From contig JACRLB010000003.1 in assembly GCA_016235445.1 (NCBI GenBank), positions 1 to 64,000 on the forward strand: a DNA stretch of 64,000 nucleotides, given 5' to 3'. The DNA is from Chloroflexota bacterium. GTDB lineage: Bacteria; Chloroflexota; Anaerolineae; Anaerolineales; Villigracilaceae. Of the stretch, positions 41,453 through 50,247 are shown in pieces (the first letter of the stretch is position 1; every line of letters begins with the position of its first letter). Under the pieces are notes generated by a model. The model was not told the origin of the DNA, ran no database searches, and was given only the letters and a program-made list of their open reading frames with translations. A program made the position numbers and the translations under genes.

Positions 41453-43053
41453 TGAAATCAGCATTCAGCGTTCAGCGTTCAACGCTACGCGTTACTTGTT
41501 ATTTGTTACTTATTACTGCCCTCTCCTCCTGCGCATCCCCAACCCCAACACCGCGGGAGAACTTTGCCCCATTTATTCTTGTCACACAAGACTCAAACGC
41601 ATCCCCCACGCCCACGCCATTTCAACCCTCGGGGCAAGTCAACACACCGCTTGCGACATTTACCCAGGCGCCGCCCGCCACAGCGACATTTACCCTCACC
41701 CCCCCGCCCACGCTGACGTTTACGCCTCCCGCCCCACCGACGGTTGGCCCCGTTCCGCCAACATCGCCTCCGCCTGTAAATTCGTCGCGCACAAATTACA
41801 TCCTCTTTTCCACGTTGGATTTTGCAGGCAAAACCATCACCACCGACCAGACCATCCGCTACTACAACAGCACAGGCGTTTCACTTTCAGAGATCGTCTT
41901 CTCCGTTCAGCCCAATCGCTATGGCAACGCATTCATCCTGAATTCCATTTCACAGGATGGCGCAGTCCTCACATCCTACTCGCTCGAAGGCCAGCGGATG
42001 ACAGTCACCTTGCCCCAGCCTTTGCAGGCAGGCTCTGCCACAACCTTCGCGTTGAACTTCAAACTCAACATCCCGCAAAAATCCGCCGAGGGAGTCTTCG
42101 GCTACGACTTCAACCAAATCAACCTCGTGGATTGGTATCCCTTCATCGTGCCCTATCAAGGCGGATGGGTTCTGCACGATCCCATGCCCTGGGGCGAGCA
42201 TCTTGTTTACGATTCGTCTGACGTCGAGTTGAACCTCAAAAAGGATGCGGATGTAATCATCGCGGCAGGCGCAACGCCAGACCAAAACGGCGAGTGGACA
42301 CGCTACCGCATGTACGGCGCACGCGCCTTCGCATTCTCCGCCAGCGACGAATTCCTCATTTCAGAATCAAGCGCGGGCAATGTTATCGTCCGTTCGTATT
42401 ATTTCGACGGCTACAAAACGGGCGGGGAAGGTATTCTGTCTTTGGGAACTCAGGCCGTCGAAACCTTCTCGGCGCAATATGCCCCGTATCCGCACCAGAC
42501 CCTTGCCATCGTCCAGTCGGACCTGCACGACGGCATGGAATATGACGGGCTGGTTTTCCTCGCCACCGATTTTTACGGTCAATACACAGGCGGTTCACGC
42601 GGCAACCTGGCAACGATTGGCGTGCATGAGATCGCGCATCAATGGTGGTATGGGCTGGTTGGCAGTGACCACGCCCTTGAACCCTGGCTGGATGAAGCGC
42701 TGTCCACCTACAGCGAACGCATCTTTTACGAAAATAATTATCCCGCCAACATCAGTTGGTGGTGGCAATTCCGCGTGGATTATTTCGACCCAGGCGGCTA
42801 CGTGGATACCAGCATCTATAACGGCGGCTCGTTCCGCGCGTACACGAACGCGGTCTATCTCAACGGCGCGCACTTTTTGGACGATCTCCGCGAGCGGATG
42901 GGCTACGGCAATTTCTCCAAATTCCTGAAAGAGTATGCAGTCCGCTATTCTCACGGCCACGCCACCTCTGCCGATTTCTTCGCGCTGGCACGCGAAACCG
43001 TCAATGTAGATATCAGCGATTTATTGGCTGATTATTTTGCGGGTTCGTATTGA
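41449..43053 (+). CDS. M1-type metallopeptidase lipoprotein (paralogue 2)
   Basis: A 534-residue relative of the preceding gene, with which it shares the fold and much sequence (WYPFIVPYQGGWVLHDPMPWGEHLVYD against WYPFVVPNIEGEWILHDPWFYGEHLVYD). The zinc site is HEIAHQWW with WLDEALSTYSE. The signal peptide ends near ALSSC, and its first 16 codons (FSVQRSTLRVTCYLLL) come from AT-rich repeat-like DNA similar to spacer filler elsewhere. The ATG overlaps the previous stop as ATGATG. This is a recent tandem duplication. Confidence 0.87.
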   Translation: MMKSAFSVQRSTLRVTCYLLLITALSSCASPTPTPRENFAPFILVTQDSNASPTPTPFQPSGQVNTPLATFTQAPPATATFTLTPPPTLTFTPPAPPTVGPVPPTSPPPVNSSRTNYILFSTLDFAGKTITTDQTIRYYNSTGVSLSEIVFSVQPNRYGNAFILNSISQDGAVLTSYSLEGQRMTVTLPQPLQAGSATTFALNFKLNIPQKSAEGVFGYDFNQINLVDWYPFIVPYQGGWVLHDPMPWGEHLVYDSSDVELNLKKDADVIIAAGATPDQNGEWTRYRMYGARAFAFSASDEFLISESSAGNVIVRSYYFDGYKTGGEGILSLGTQAVETFSAQYAPYPHQTLAIVQSDLHDGMEYDGLVFLATDFYGQYTGGSRGNLATIGVHEIAHQWWYGLVGSDHALEPWLDEALSTYSERIFYENNYPANISWWWQFRVDYFDPGGYVDTSIYNGGSFRAYTNAVYLNGAHFLDDLRERMGYGNFSKFLKEYAVRYSHGHATSADFFALARETVNVDISDLLADYFAGSY

Positions 43054-43059
43054 CACGAC

Positions 43060-43117
43060 TCTGGAGTCAGGCAGCTTGCTGCCTGAAACAACCCTCAGCA
43101 AGCTGAGGGACTCCAGA
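43060..43117. repeat. Cloverleaf-like palindromic repeat E3
   Basis: The outer stem TCTGGAGTC/GACTCCAGA encloses AGGCAGCTTGCTGCCT and CTCAGCAAGCTGAG. The outer arms match element E1 at 2462-2537 while the inner stems differ. Confidence 0.7.
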
Positions 43118-43130
43118 AAGGAAATTCCCC

Positions 43131-43811
43131 ATGAACCGACCCTACACCTTCATCAACGTCGCCATGACGGCGGACGGGAAGATAGATACCTTTGAACGCA
43201 AAGGCGCCGCCATTTCATCCAGGCGGGATAAAGAGCGCGTGGATCAACTGCGCGCCGCGGCGGACGGAATCCTCGTCGGGGGGAGGACTCTGCTCGACGA
43301 GCAACCCAAGCTCACGGTTAAGTCTGAGGCGCTGAGGGAGGGGAGGGCCCGGCGCGGGGTGTCGCCGAATCCTGTTAAAGTGGGAGTGGCTACCGTTGCA
43401 GACATCGCCCTTGACTCAGATTTTATAAAGGTTGGTTCTGCGCGGGTCGTAATATTTACGACATCCCAAACATCTATAACGCAACTCGAACGTTTGCGCG
43501 CGCTGGGTGTTGAAGTATTTGTGCATGATTCTCCACGGGTTGACCTGCACAACATGATGCTCACACTGAAAAAGATCGGCGTGGATCATTTGATGGTGGA
43601 AGGCGGCGGGACAATGAATTTTGAGCTGATGCGCCTCGGCCTTGTGGATGAGTTGACCGTGTACCTTGCGCCCCTGATTTTTGGCGGCGCGATTTCCCCC
43701 ACACTTGCAGATGGACTCGGCCTCCCGCGCGATGCGGCCCTCGAGTTGAAATTGATGGATGTCGAAAAATGGGAAGACGGTGGGGTCTTCCTGCGATACA
43801 AATTTGAGTAG
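43131..43811 (+). CDS. RibD-type pyrimidine reductase (C-terminal reductase domain only)
   Basis: A 226-residue protein of the RibD C-terminal/dihydrofolate reductase-like fold, without the deaminase domain. It likely reduces the ribosylamino-pyrimidinone phosphate in riboflavin synthesis with NAD(P)H. Family marks are INVAMTADGKID, SRRDKERVDQLRAAADGILVGGRTLL, DLHNMMLTLKKIGVDHLMVEGGGTMNFELMR and LAPLIFGG. A GTP cyclohydrolase II gene follows 34 bases downstream, supporting this. AAAGG is about 8 bases before the start. Confidence 0.85.
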   Translation: MNRPYTFINVAMTADGKIDTFERKGAAISSRRDKERVDQLRAAADGILVGGRTLLDEQPKLTVKSEALREGRARRGVSPNPVKVGVATVADIALDSDFIKVGSARVVIFTTSQTSITQLERLRALGVEVFVHDSPRVDLHNMMLTLKKIGVDHLMVEGGGTMNFELMRLGLVDELTVYLAPLIFGGAISPTLADGLGLPRDAALELKLMDVEKWEDGGVFLRYKFE

Positions 43812-43833
43812 GTCAAATTGCCAATTTGACTTA
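43811..43833. repeat. AGGTCAAATTG palindrome
   Basis: GGTCAAATTGCCAATTTGAC at 43813 is a nearly perfect palindrome that starts at the stop codon of the upstream gene. The same sequence occurs at 60653-60675 in the gap before the Rrf2 gene. Confidence 0.6.
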
Positions 43834-43844
43834 CGGAGGAAACC

Positions 43845-44603
43845 ATGTCTGGATTTACGCACGAACAAATCGAACTTTTACTGGAAGAAGATTGCTGTCA
43901 TGAATGTGAAGGCTACGGCGAGGATAAAATTTGCGTCCACATCGAAGCGATTGCGGAACTGCCCACGCGCTTTGGCGATTTTCACATTGTCGCTTTTTCG
44001 AATAACAAGGATGGCAAAGAGCATGTTGCCATCATCAAAGGCGAAGTGCTTGGCGCAGAGGATGTGCCCGTGCGTTTGCACTCCGAATGCCTGACGGGCG
44101 ATGTGGTGGGTTCACTGCGCTGTGATTGCCGCGACCAACTCGAAGCCGCCTTGAAAAAGATCGGCGAAATGGAAAATGGCATTGTGCTGTACCTTCGCCA
44201 GGAGGGCCGCGGCATCGGCCTCACCAACAAGATCCGCGCCTACAGTTTACAGGACCAGGGTCTCGATACCGTGGAAGCAAATCTTGCGCTTGGCTTCCGC
44301 GATGACGAGCGCGATTACGCCGTCGCCGCGCACATGATTCATTCGCTTAAAGTCCAGTCCATTCGGCTGATGACCAACAACCCGAAAAAAATCAATGAAC
44401 TTACCCAGCATGGCGTCAAGGTCAACGAGCGCATTCCGCACATTTTGCCGAGCAACGATCACAATCGTTTTTATCTCGAAACCAAAGCCGCCAAGTCCGG
44501 TCACATGATCGATTTTCGCGGCAAGGCGCATCTCGAAGAACAAAGCGACAAGCCGATTGTGCAGGGCATGACCGAGTCGCAGATCAAGGCGATGTATGAT
44601 TGA
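43845..44603 (+). CDS. ribA: GTP cyclohydrolase II with Cys-rich N-terminus
   Basis: Converts GTP to 2,5-diamino-6-ribosylamino-pyrimidinone 5'-phosphate, the first committed riboflavin step. The family core is clear: LHSECLTGDVVGSLRCDC holds the zinc cysteines (C-x10-C-x1-C), and LRQEGRGIGL is the GTP-binding motif. Before it lies an extra cysteine cluster (CCHECEGYGEDKICVH, residues 17-32), unusual for RibA and possibly a second metal site. No RibB domain is fused. The start is preceded by GGAGG. It pairs with the RibD-like gene in a two-gene riboflavin unit. Confidence 0.93.
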   Translation: MSGFTHEQIELLLEEDCCHECEGYGEDKICVHIEAIAELPTRFGDFHIVAFSNNKDGKEHVAIIKGEVLGAEDVPVRLHSECLTGDVVGSLRCDCRDQLEAALKKIGEMENGIVLYLRQEGRGIGLTNKIRAYSLQDQGLDTVEANLALGFRDDERDYAVAAHMIHSLKVQSIRLMTNNPKKINELTQHGVKVNERIPHILPSNDHNRFYLETKAAKSGHMIDFRGKAHLEEQSDKPIVQGMTESQIKAMYD

Positions 44604-44632
44604 AAGCAGGGATGAAAGATGAAGGATAAAGG

Positions 44633-45310
44633 ATGAAGAAAACCATCGTCATTACGGGCGCGACGGGTGTGCTGGGAAATTTGGCCGCGAAAACATTCGC
44701 AGAGCGCGGCGATAATATTGTGTTGCTGGACCGCGATCAAGTTAAGTTGGATTCCCTGACCGCGAGTTTGAACCTGCCCTCGAACAGAATCCACGCCCAG
44801 GTCATTGACCTGCTCGATGCGCAGACGCTTCATGACTCAGCCGAAGCGGTTCATTCCAAATTTGGCAGTATCCACGCTTTGATCCATCTCGTCGGCGGCT
44901 GGGTGGGCGGCAAGACGATTCCTGAATCATCGAAGGAAGATTTTGAATTCATGCTCAACCAGCACGCATGGACGACCTTCAATCTCTTCCAATCTTTTGC
45001 GCCGCACATTGCATCCGCTGGATGGGGACGAGTCATCGTCGTCTCACAGCCTGTGACGGTAAAGCCTGCCGCCAGGTCCGCGATTTATGCGGCGGCCAAA
45101 TCTGCACAGGAGAGCCTGGCGCTTACCCTGGCAGAGGAATACAAAGACAGCGGGTTGACCGCGAACATCATCCACGTAAAGTCAATTGACATCAAAGGCG
45201 ATGCGCCGCGCGAGGGCACATCCCCTGCGGAGATCGTCTCTGCCATGCTATACCTGTTTTCAGAGGATGCGGGCAAGGTCAACGGGACGAGGATTCCTCT
45301 GTACGGGTAG
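44633..45310 (+). CDS. SDR-family NAD(P)-dependent oxidoreductase
   Basis: A 225-residue short-chain dehydrogenase. The cofactor motif is ITGATGVLGNLAAKTF; LIHLVGG occupies the usual NNAG position, Ser in VVSQPV and YAAAKSAQESLALTLAEE provide the catalytic Ser-Tyr-Lys. The substrate is unknown. The spacer to ribA (44604-44632) is a repetitive AAGATGAAGGATAAAGG stretch that also supplies the ribosome site. It may be cotranscribed with the riboflavin genes. A terminator lies at 45343-45381. Confidence 0.85.
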   Translation: MKKTIVITGATGVLGNLAAKTFAERGDNIVLLDRDQVKLDSLTASLNLPSNRIHAQVIDLLDAQTLHDSAEAVHSKFGSIHALIHLVGGWVGGKTIPESSKEDFEFMLNQHAWTTFNLFQSFAPHIASAGWGRVIVVSQPVTVKPAARSAIYAAAKSAQESLALTLAEEYKDSGLTANIIHVKSIDIKGDAPREGTSPAEIVSAMLYLFSEDAGKVNGTRIPLYG

Positions 45311-45342
45311 GGCGGTTTTATCCACATAACTTGTAAGCCAGT

Positions 45343-45381
45343 CAGCCGCAGAGTTCAAAATCTTTGGGGCTGATTTTTTTG
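45343..45381 (+). terminator. Intrinsic terminator
   Basis: The stem TCAGCC/GGCTGA with a 20-base loop is followed by seven T, 35 bases after the SDR stop. Confidence 0.65.
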
Positions 45382-45420
45382 CATTTCGCCCATTTTTCTA
45401 ATTTCAGTAAATGACAGATT

Positions 45421-45482
45421 GAGCGGAATGCAGACTTTAGTCTGCGGTTTTGCAGGGGCAAAGCGGACTGAAGTCCACGCTC
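45421..45482. repeat. Cloverleaf-like palindromic repeat E4
   Basis: Outer arms GAGCG/CGCTC enclose GCAGACTTTAGTCTGC and GCGGACTGAAGTCCAC. Another copy of one half lies at 30866-30885. It is the ACTTTAGT-loop variant of the cloverleaf family. Confidence 0.65.
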
Positions 45483-45556
45483 CGGAGCGAATTCGTGATT
45501 TACGGAATTTCGCGGCAATTGTAGGGATTTTCACAAAAATTGTAATTTTCCAAACA

Positions 45557-45584
45557 TTGACTCATGGCAGAATCATATTAAAAT
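45557..45584 (+). promoter_or_regulatory. Candidate promoter for the HTH gene and repeat protein
   Basis: TTGACT (45557-45562) and TAAAAT (45579-45584) are 16 bases apart in an AT-rich stretch. A transcript from here would cover the small HTH gene and the large surface protein. Confidence 0.45.
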
Positions 45585-45733
45585 GAAATAAAAGCCTTAC
45601 AAATTTGAAAGTCTGAACGGGGGTATTTTTTTAACTTCTTTTTTAATTGTATTTGGAAATAAAAATAAAATCGAGTTCGTAATTGAATAAAAAAACGGCT
45701 GGTAAATTCAGAAACTTGTCGAGGATTAACAAA

Positions 45734-45958
45734 ATGAAAAGCAGAATTCAGGAACTTGCAGAAAAGATCAATATGACGCGCGATGAGTTTATTGGGGAGA
45801 TGCGCAAAAAAGGATGCAGTGAACCCACTGCCATCAAGATCTGGAGCGGTGAATATGAAAATTTTGATAATTATGACGATAACAACGTCCAGTTGAGCAA
45901 CCTTCGCAAGGCGGCGGCGGTGTTAAGCGTTGGGACTGGAACGCTGATCCCGAAATAA
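45734..45958 (+). CDS. Small XRE-like helix-turn-helix protein
   Basis: A 74-residue protein resembling Cro/CI-type DNA-binding domains: KSRIQELAEKINMTRDEFIGEMRKKGCSEPTAIKIWSGE... LSNLRKAAAVLSVGTGTLI, with the usual helix pattern and a short C-terminus. A start 17 codons upstream is possible, but ATG at 45734 has GAGGA in front. It ends 52 bases before the large repeat protein and may regulate it. I do not recognise a named family. Confidence 0.55.
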   Translation: MKSRIQELAEKINMTRDEFIGEMRKKGCSEPTAIKIWSGEYENFDNYDDNNVQLSNLRKAAAVLSVGTGTLIPK

Positions 45959-46010
45959 TTGTCCCGAATTTTTTTAAAGACCACGTAAAAGTAAAGCAAG
46001 GAAAAGACCC

Positions 46011-47933
46011 ATGAAACATCAATTTTTTTCAAGGTTTTTGTCTGTAATTTTGATTGTAATGCTGGCTATTGTTGCGTTGCCGGTCACACCGGCCAGGGCG
46101 GCAATCTTTACCGTAACAAAAACATCTGATACGAATGATGGAACATGCGATGCCGATTGTTCATTGCGCGAGGCAATCATCGCGGCGAACGGCGCGGCCG
46201 GGGCAGACACCATCACTCTGCCGGCGGGGACGTATACGTTGACACGCGTAGGAACAGACGATAATTCGAATAATGGCGACCTTGATATCACTGACGGTGT
46301 GGGGGCAACTGACATCACACTCACCGGCGCTGGAAGCGGTTCGACCACTATTAACGGCGCTGTCGGGTGGGCTGACCGCATCTTCGATGTGCGGGCCAGC
46401 GCTACTGTGAGCATGTCCGGGGTTACTATTTCAGGCGGAAATATCAACAATGCCAATGGCGCAGGTATTTTGAAAAACGGCAATGGCAGTCTGACTTTGA
46501 CAGATGTTGTTTTGAGCGGAAACGCGGTAACTGGAAACCCAGCTCGAGGGGGCGGGCTTTACAGTAACGACGGCACTGTAACGATCACAAACAGCACAAT
46601 CAGCAGTAACTCCGCTGCCCGTGAAGGCGGCGGAATATATGCCAACAACGGCATTCTTAACATCACACTTGGCACACTTGGCAGTAACACAGCCGGCCGC
46701 GAAGGCGGCGCTATTAATACGAATGCTGTTACAACGATTTCAAATACCACGATTACAGGCAACTCGGTTACTAGCGTCAATCGTGATGGCGGCGGGCTTT
46801 GGGCAAATGCGAACACCACTGTTATCAATAGCACTTTTTCCGGCAATACGACAACTAGAAACGGGGGCAATGTATTTCGAAATGGCGGCACAGTCAGCTT
46901 TAGAAATACGATCCTGAATGCCGGCTCGCCCGGAAACTGTAGCGGGGCGATTACGAATACTGGAACAAATATCGATTCTGGCAGTACTTGTTTTACAGCA
47001 ACCAATGGCTCTTTGATCAACACTGATCCCAGCCTGGGTACTTTAACTGGCTCTCCAGCCTATTTCCCACTCAATACTGGCAGTCCAGCCATTGACGCTG
47101 GTGACAACACAGCGTGCGCAGCTGCCCCGGTAAGCAACGCCTCTCAGAACGGTTTGACCCGTCCGTTGGATGGCAACGGTGATTCCACTTTGACCTGTGA
47201 TATCGGCTCCTACGAAGCGCCGACTGCCTTGCTTGCCACCACCACACTTATAACAGCCGACACTCCCGATCCTTCTTTGGTTGGCGAAACAGTTGCAGTG
47301 ACGGTGACCGTCTCAGGCGGAGCTACTCCTACTGGCACAGTTGATATTACTGGCGCGGACACAAATTGTTCCATCACATTAGCTGGCGGAACTGGAAGTT
47401 GTAATGTCACTTTCACCTCTGTAGGCCCCAAGACCCTTACGGCTACTTATAATCCTGACGCTGCTCATTCAGCAAGCAGTGATACTGAACCGCATACTGT
47501 CAACCAGGCTACCTCGACAGTGACGGTGACCTGCCCGGCGGCTCCACAACCTTACACCGGCGCGGCACAAACCCCCTGCACAGCCTCCTACTCAACATCG
47601 GATGGACTAAACGGTTCGTTGACTCCAACTTATTCCAACAACACGAACGTCGGCACAGCCACCGCCAACGCCACCTACGCCGGGGATGCCAACCATGCTG
47701 GCAACAGCAACTCGGGGACCTTCGATATCAGTCAGGCCACATCCTCAGTGACAGTGACCTGCCCGGCCAGCGTGATTTACACCGGCGCGGCGCAAACTCC
47801 CTGCACCGCTTCCTACTCAACTTCGGATGGACTGAGCGGTTCGTTGACTCCAACTTATTCCAACAACACGAACGTCGGCACAGCCACCGCCAACGCCACC
47901 TACGCCGGGGATGCCAACCAAACGGTTCGTTGA
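46011..47933 (+). CDS. CSLREA-type beta-helix repeat surface protein, 5' part (frame broken at about 47920)
   Basis: Encodes a signal peptide (VILIVMLAIVALPVTPARA), then a CSLREA motif (CDADCSLREAIIAANGAAG), a right-handed parallel beta-helix rich in GGG-Asn repeats (residues about 60-330), a bacterial Ig-like domain (about 410-500) and the first copies of a 75-residue repeat (PASVIYTGAAQTPCTASYSTS). The frame ends at a TGA in the third repeat unit, where 139 bases appear to be missing relative to the 225-bp period. The next frame (47930-50116) carries the rest. Either the repeat array collapsed in assembly or the gene is truly broken. Confidence 0.85.
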   Translation: MKHQFFSRFLSVILIVMLAIVALPVTPARAAIFTVTKTSDTNDGTCDADCSLREAIIAANGAAGADTITLPAGTYTLTRVGTDDNSNNGDLDITDGVGATDITLTGAGSGSTTINGAVGWADRIFDVRASATVSMSGVTISGGNINNANGAGILKNGNGSLTLTDVVLSGNAVTGNPARGGGLYSNDGTVTITNSTISSNSAAREGGGIYANNGILNITLGTLGSNTAGREGGAINTNAVTTISNTTITGNSVTSVNRDGGGLWANANTTVINSTFSGNTTTRNGGNVFRNGGTVSFRNTILNAGSPGNCSGAITNTGTNIDSGSTCFTATNGSLINTDPSLGTLTGSPAYFPLNTGSPAIDAGDNTACAAAPVSNASQNGLTRPLDGNGDSTLTCDIGSYEAPTALLATTTLITADTPDPSLVGETVAVTVTVSGGATPTGTVDITGADTNCSITLAGGTGSCNVTFTSVGPKTLTATYNPDAAHSASSDTEPHTVNQATSTVTVTCPAAPQPYTGAAQTPCTASYSTSDGLNGSLTPTYSNNTNVGTATANATYAGDANHAGNSNSGTFDISQATSSVTVTCPASVIYTGAAQTPCTASYSTSDGLSGSLTPTYSNNTNVGTATANATYAGDANQTVR

Positions 47934-50116
47934 CTCCAACTTATTCCAACAACACGAACGTTGGCACAGCCACCGCCAACGCCACCTACGCCGGGGATGC
48001 CAACCATGCTGGCAACAGCAACTCGGCGACCTTCGATATCAGTCAGGCCACATCCACAGTGACAGTGACCTGCCCGGCCAGTGTGATTTACACCGGCGCG
48101 GCACAGACTCCTTGCACCGCTTCCTACTCAACCTCGGATGGACTAAACGGTTCGTTGACCCCCACCTATTCCAACAACACGAACGTCGGCACAGCCACCG
48201 CCAACGCCACCTATGCAGGGGATGCCAACCATGCCGGCAACAGTAACTCGGGGACCTTCGATATCAGTCAGGCCACATCCTCAGTGACAGTGACCTGCCC
48301 AGTGGCCGCACAACCTTACACCGGCTCCGCACAAACCCCTTGCACCGCAGAAGCGACAGGCGCGGGGATGAGCCCAGTGGATGTGAGCGCCTCCCTCGTC
48401 TATTCGAACAACATCAATGTAGGCATTGCCACAGCCGATGCAAGCTGGGGCGGAGATGCCAGCCACACAGGCAGTAATGGGTCAGGCAGTTTTGCAATCG
48501 GGTTGGCCGCCCAAACCATAACCGTGATTACAAGCGCACCTGCCACGGCATCCAATGGCTCCACCTTTGACGTGGCGGCAACTGCCACATCAGGGTTGCC
48601 GGTCACCATCACCACTTCCGGCGTTTGCACGGGCGGTGACACGGATGGAACTGCCACCATCACCATGACCAGCGGCACAGGCACATGCAGTGTGTTTTAT
48701 GATCAGGCTGGGGATGGAAATTACCTTCAGGCTCCCAAGGTTCAAGAAGATGTAACGGCCACCGAAGGCCCATCCTTTACCAGCGCAGACAACACCTCCA
48801 TTGACATGGGCTTCTTTGGCACATTCACCGTTACCGCCGTGGGCAACCCCTCCACGATGGCGATTACCTTGACAGGCGGAACACTGCCCGCCGGCGTCAC
48901 CCTCACCGACAATGGCGATGGAACCGCGACCCTTCAAGGCACGCCAACCGCCGGCACAAGCGGAATTTACAACCTGGTCTTTACCGCCGATAACGGCGTG
49001 CTCCCCAATGGGACGCAGAACTTTACGCTTACCATCCGCAACGGCCCCATCATCGGCGCAGACGGAATCAACTCCATTCCTGAAACCAGCGGCGGCAGTG
49101 TGATCGAAAACGAATCCATTCTCGATACACTTGGAATTACCCATCTCCTGGTCGAATTCAGTCAGGATGTCTACAACCCGGCCGGCGACACAGACCCCAA
49201 AGATGTAACCAACCCGGCAAACTATCAGCTTGTACGCACCCCTGACGGTGTCTTCTCAACCGTCAGTTGCGAAGGCGGCGTTATCTCGCCCGATGTCTCC
49301 ATCTCGGTCGACTCAGTCACCTACAGCAATGGCGGCGGCTCCGGGCCATACATCGCCACCTTGGCCGTCAACGGCGGCTTCCCATTGAACGTGGTCGGCT
49401 TCCACCGCCTGTACGTTTGCGGAACCACTTCCATTGTGGATGCAAACAACACCAACCTGGTTTTAGCCGGCAATGGCACAACCCCTGCAACAGACTTTCA
49501 GCGTAACTTCAGCATCGTAATTCAGGGGGGCGGCGGCGGAGGCGGGGGAGGAGGCGGCGCGGGAAGTGGAAGTCAGATCGGAGGCAATTTCCTCATCCCC
49601 GTGACTGGCTTCGCCCCGCATCAGACTACGCCCCTGCCTGCCCAGCCTGCTGACAAATTCTACAAGCCGATGGGTGAGATGACCCTCGAAATTCCATCGC
49701 TTGCAATTAAATATCCCATCGTTGGAGCGCCCATCACCAACAAGACCTGGGACCTCACCTGGCTTCAAAACAGCGTAGCCTACCTTGAAGGCTCCGCCTA
49801 CCCAACTCTGGCAGGCAACACCGTGCTCACCGCCCACGTGCTGGACGCCAACCACAACCCTGGCCCATTCTCGGATATCAAGGGAATGCAGGTTGGGCAG
49901 AAGATCTACATCCATGTCAATGGGCAGACCTACGTGTATCAAGTGCAGGAAAGCCGGAAGATTTTGCCCACCAGCATTTCCAAAGTTTTCAAACACGAAG
50001 AGGATTCCTGGATCACGCTAGTCACCTGCGAAGATTTCAATGCGAAGACCGGGCTGTACGCCGCCCGCCGCATGGTACGCGCGGTTCTGATCAGCGTCAT
50101 CCCTGCAAAGAAGTAA
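47930..50116 (+). CDS. Repeat surface protein, 3' part with LIPVTG motif and sortase domain
   Basis: Continues the repeats (units of 75 residues), followed by Ig/PIG-like domains, a Gly linker (nine Gly), an LPXTG-like LIPVTG motif and a C-terminal sortase domain of about 150 residues. Sortase marks are the histidine in NTVLTAHVLDANH, the cysteine in WITLVTCEDF, and an arginine in YAARRMVRAV. No membrane anchor follows. The TTG start at 47930 is only where the frame reopens; the real N-terminus is that of the 46011 gene. The sorting-signal-like LIPVTG beside a catalytic sortase domain in one chain is unusual. AGGAG is absent at this frame start, as expected. Confidence 0.85.
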   Translation: MTPTYSNNTNVGTATANATYAGDANHAGNSNSATFDISQATSTVTVTCPASVIYTGAAQTPCTASYSTSDGLNGSLTPTYSNNTNVGTATANATYAGDANHAGNSNSGTFDISQATSSVTVTCPVAAQPYTGSAQTPCTAEATGAGMSPVDVSASLVYSNNINVGIATADASWGGDASHTGSNGSGSFAIGLAAQTITVITSAPATASNGSTFDVAATATSGLPVTITTSGVCTGGDTDGTATITMTSGTGTCSVFYDQAGDGNYLQAPKVQEDVTATEGPSFTSADNTSIDMGFFGTFTVTAVGNPSTMAITLTGGTLPAGVTLTDNGDGTATLQGTPTAGTSGIYNLVFTADNGVLPNGTQNFTLTIRNGPIIGADGINSIPETSGGSVIENESILDTLGITHLLVEFSQDVYNPAGDTDPKDVTNPANYQLVRTPDGVFSTVSCEGGVISPDVSISVDSVTYSNGGGSGPYIATLAVNGGFPLNVVGFHRLYVCGTTSIVDANNTNLVLAGNGTTPATDFQRNFSIVIQGGGGGGGGGGGAGSGSQIGGNFLIPVTGFAPHQTTPLPAQPADKFYKPMGEMTLEIPSLAIKYPIVGAPITNKTWDLTWLQNSVAYLEGSAYPTLAGNTVLTAHVLDANHNPGPFSDIKGMQVGQKIYIHVNGQTYVYQVQESRKILPTSISKVFKHEEDSWITLVTCEDFNAKTGLYAARRMVRAVLISVIPAKK

Positions 50117-50139
50117 TACCGTTTTCTTTACCGTACACG

Positions 50140-50204
50140 AAACCCTAAAGGTCTGCCTGTCCTTCGTAAATACCCGATTATCCAAAAAGACCTTTAGGGT
50201 TTTT
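50140..50204 (+). terminator. Intrinsic terminator after the repeat protein
   Basis: The stem AACCCTAAAGGTC/GACCTTTAGGGTT has a 35-base loop and is followed by TTTT. It shares the CCCTAAAGGT arm with the terminator at 27813. Confidence 0.75.
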
Positions 50205-50247
50205 ACAAGAGAGATGTACGGCAACAAGATACCGTTTCAAGGAGTTC

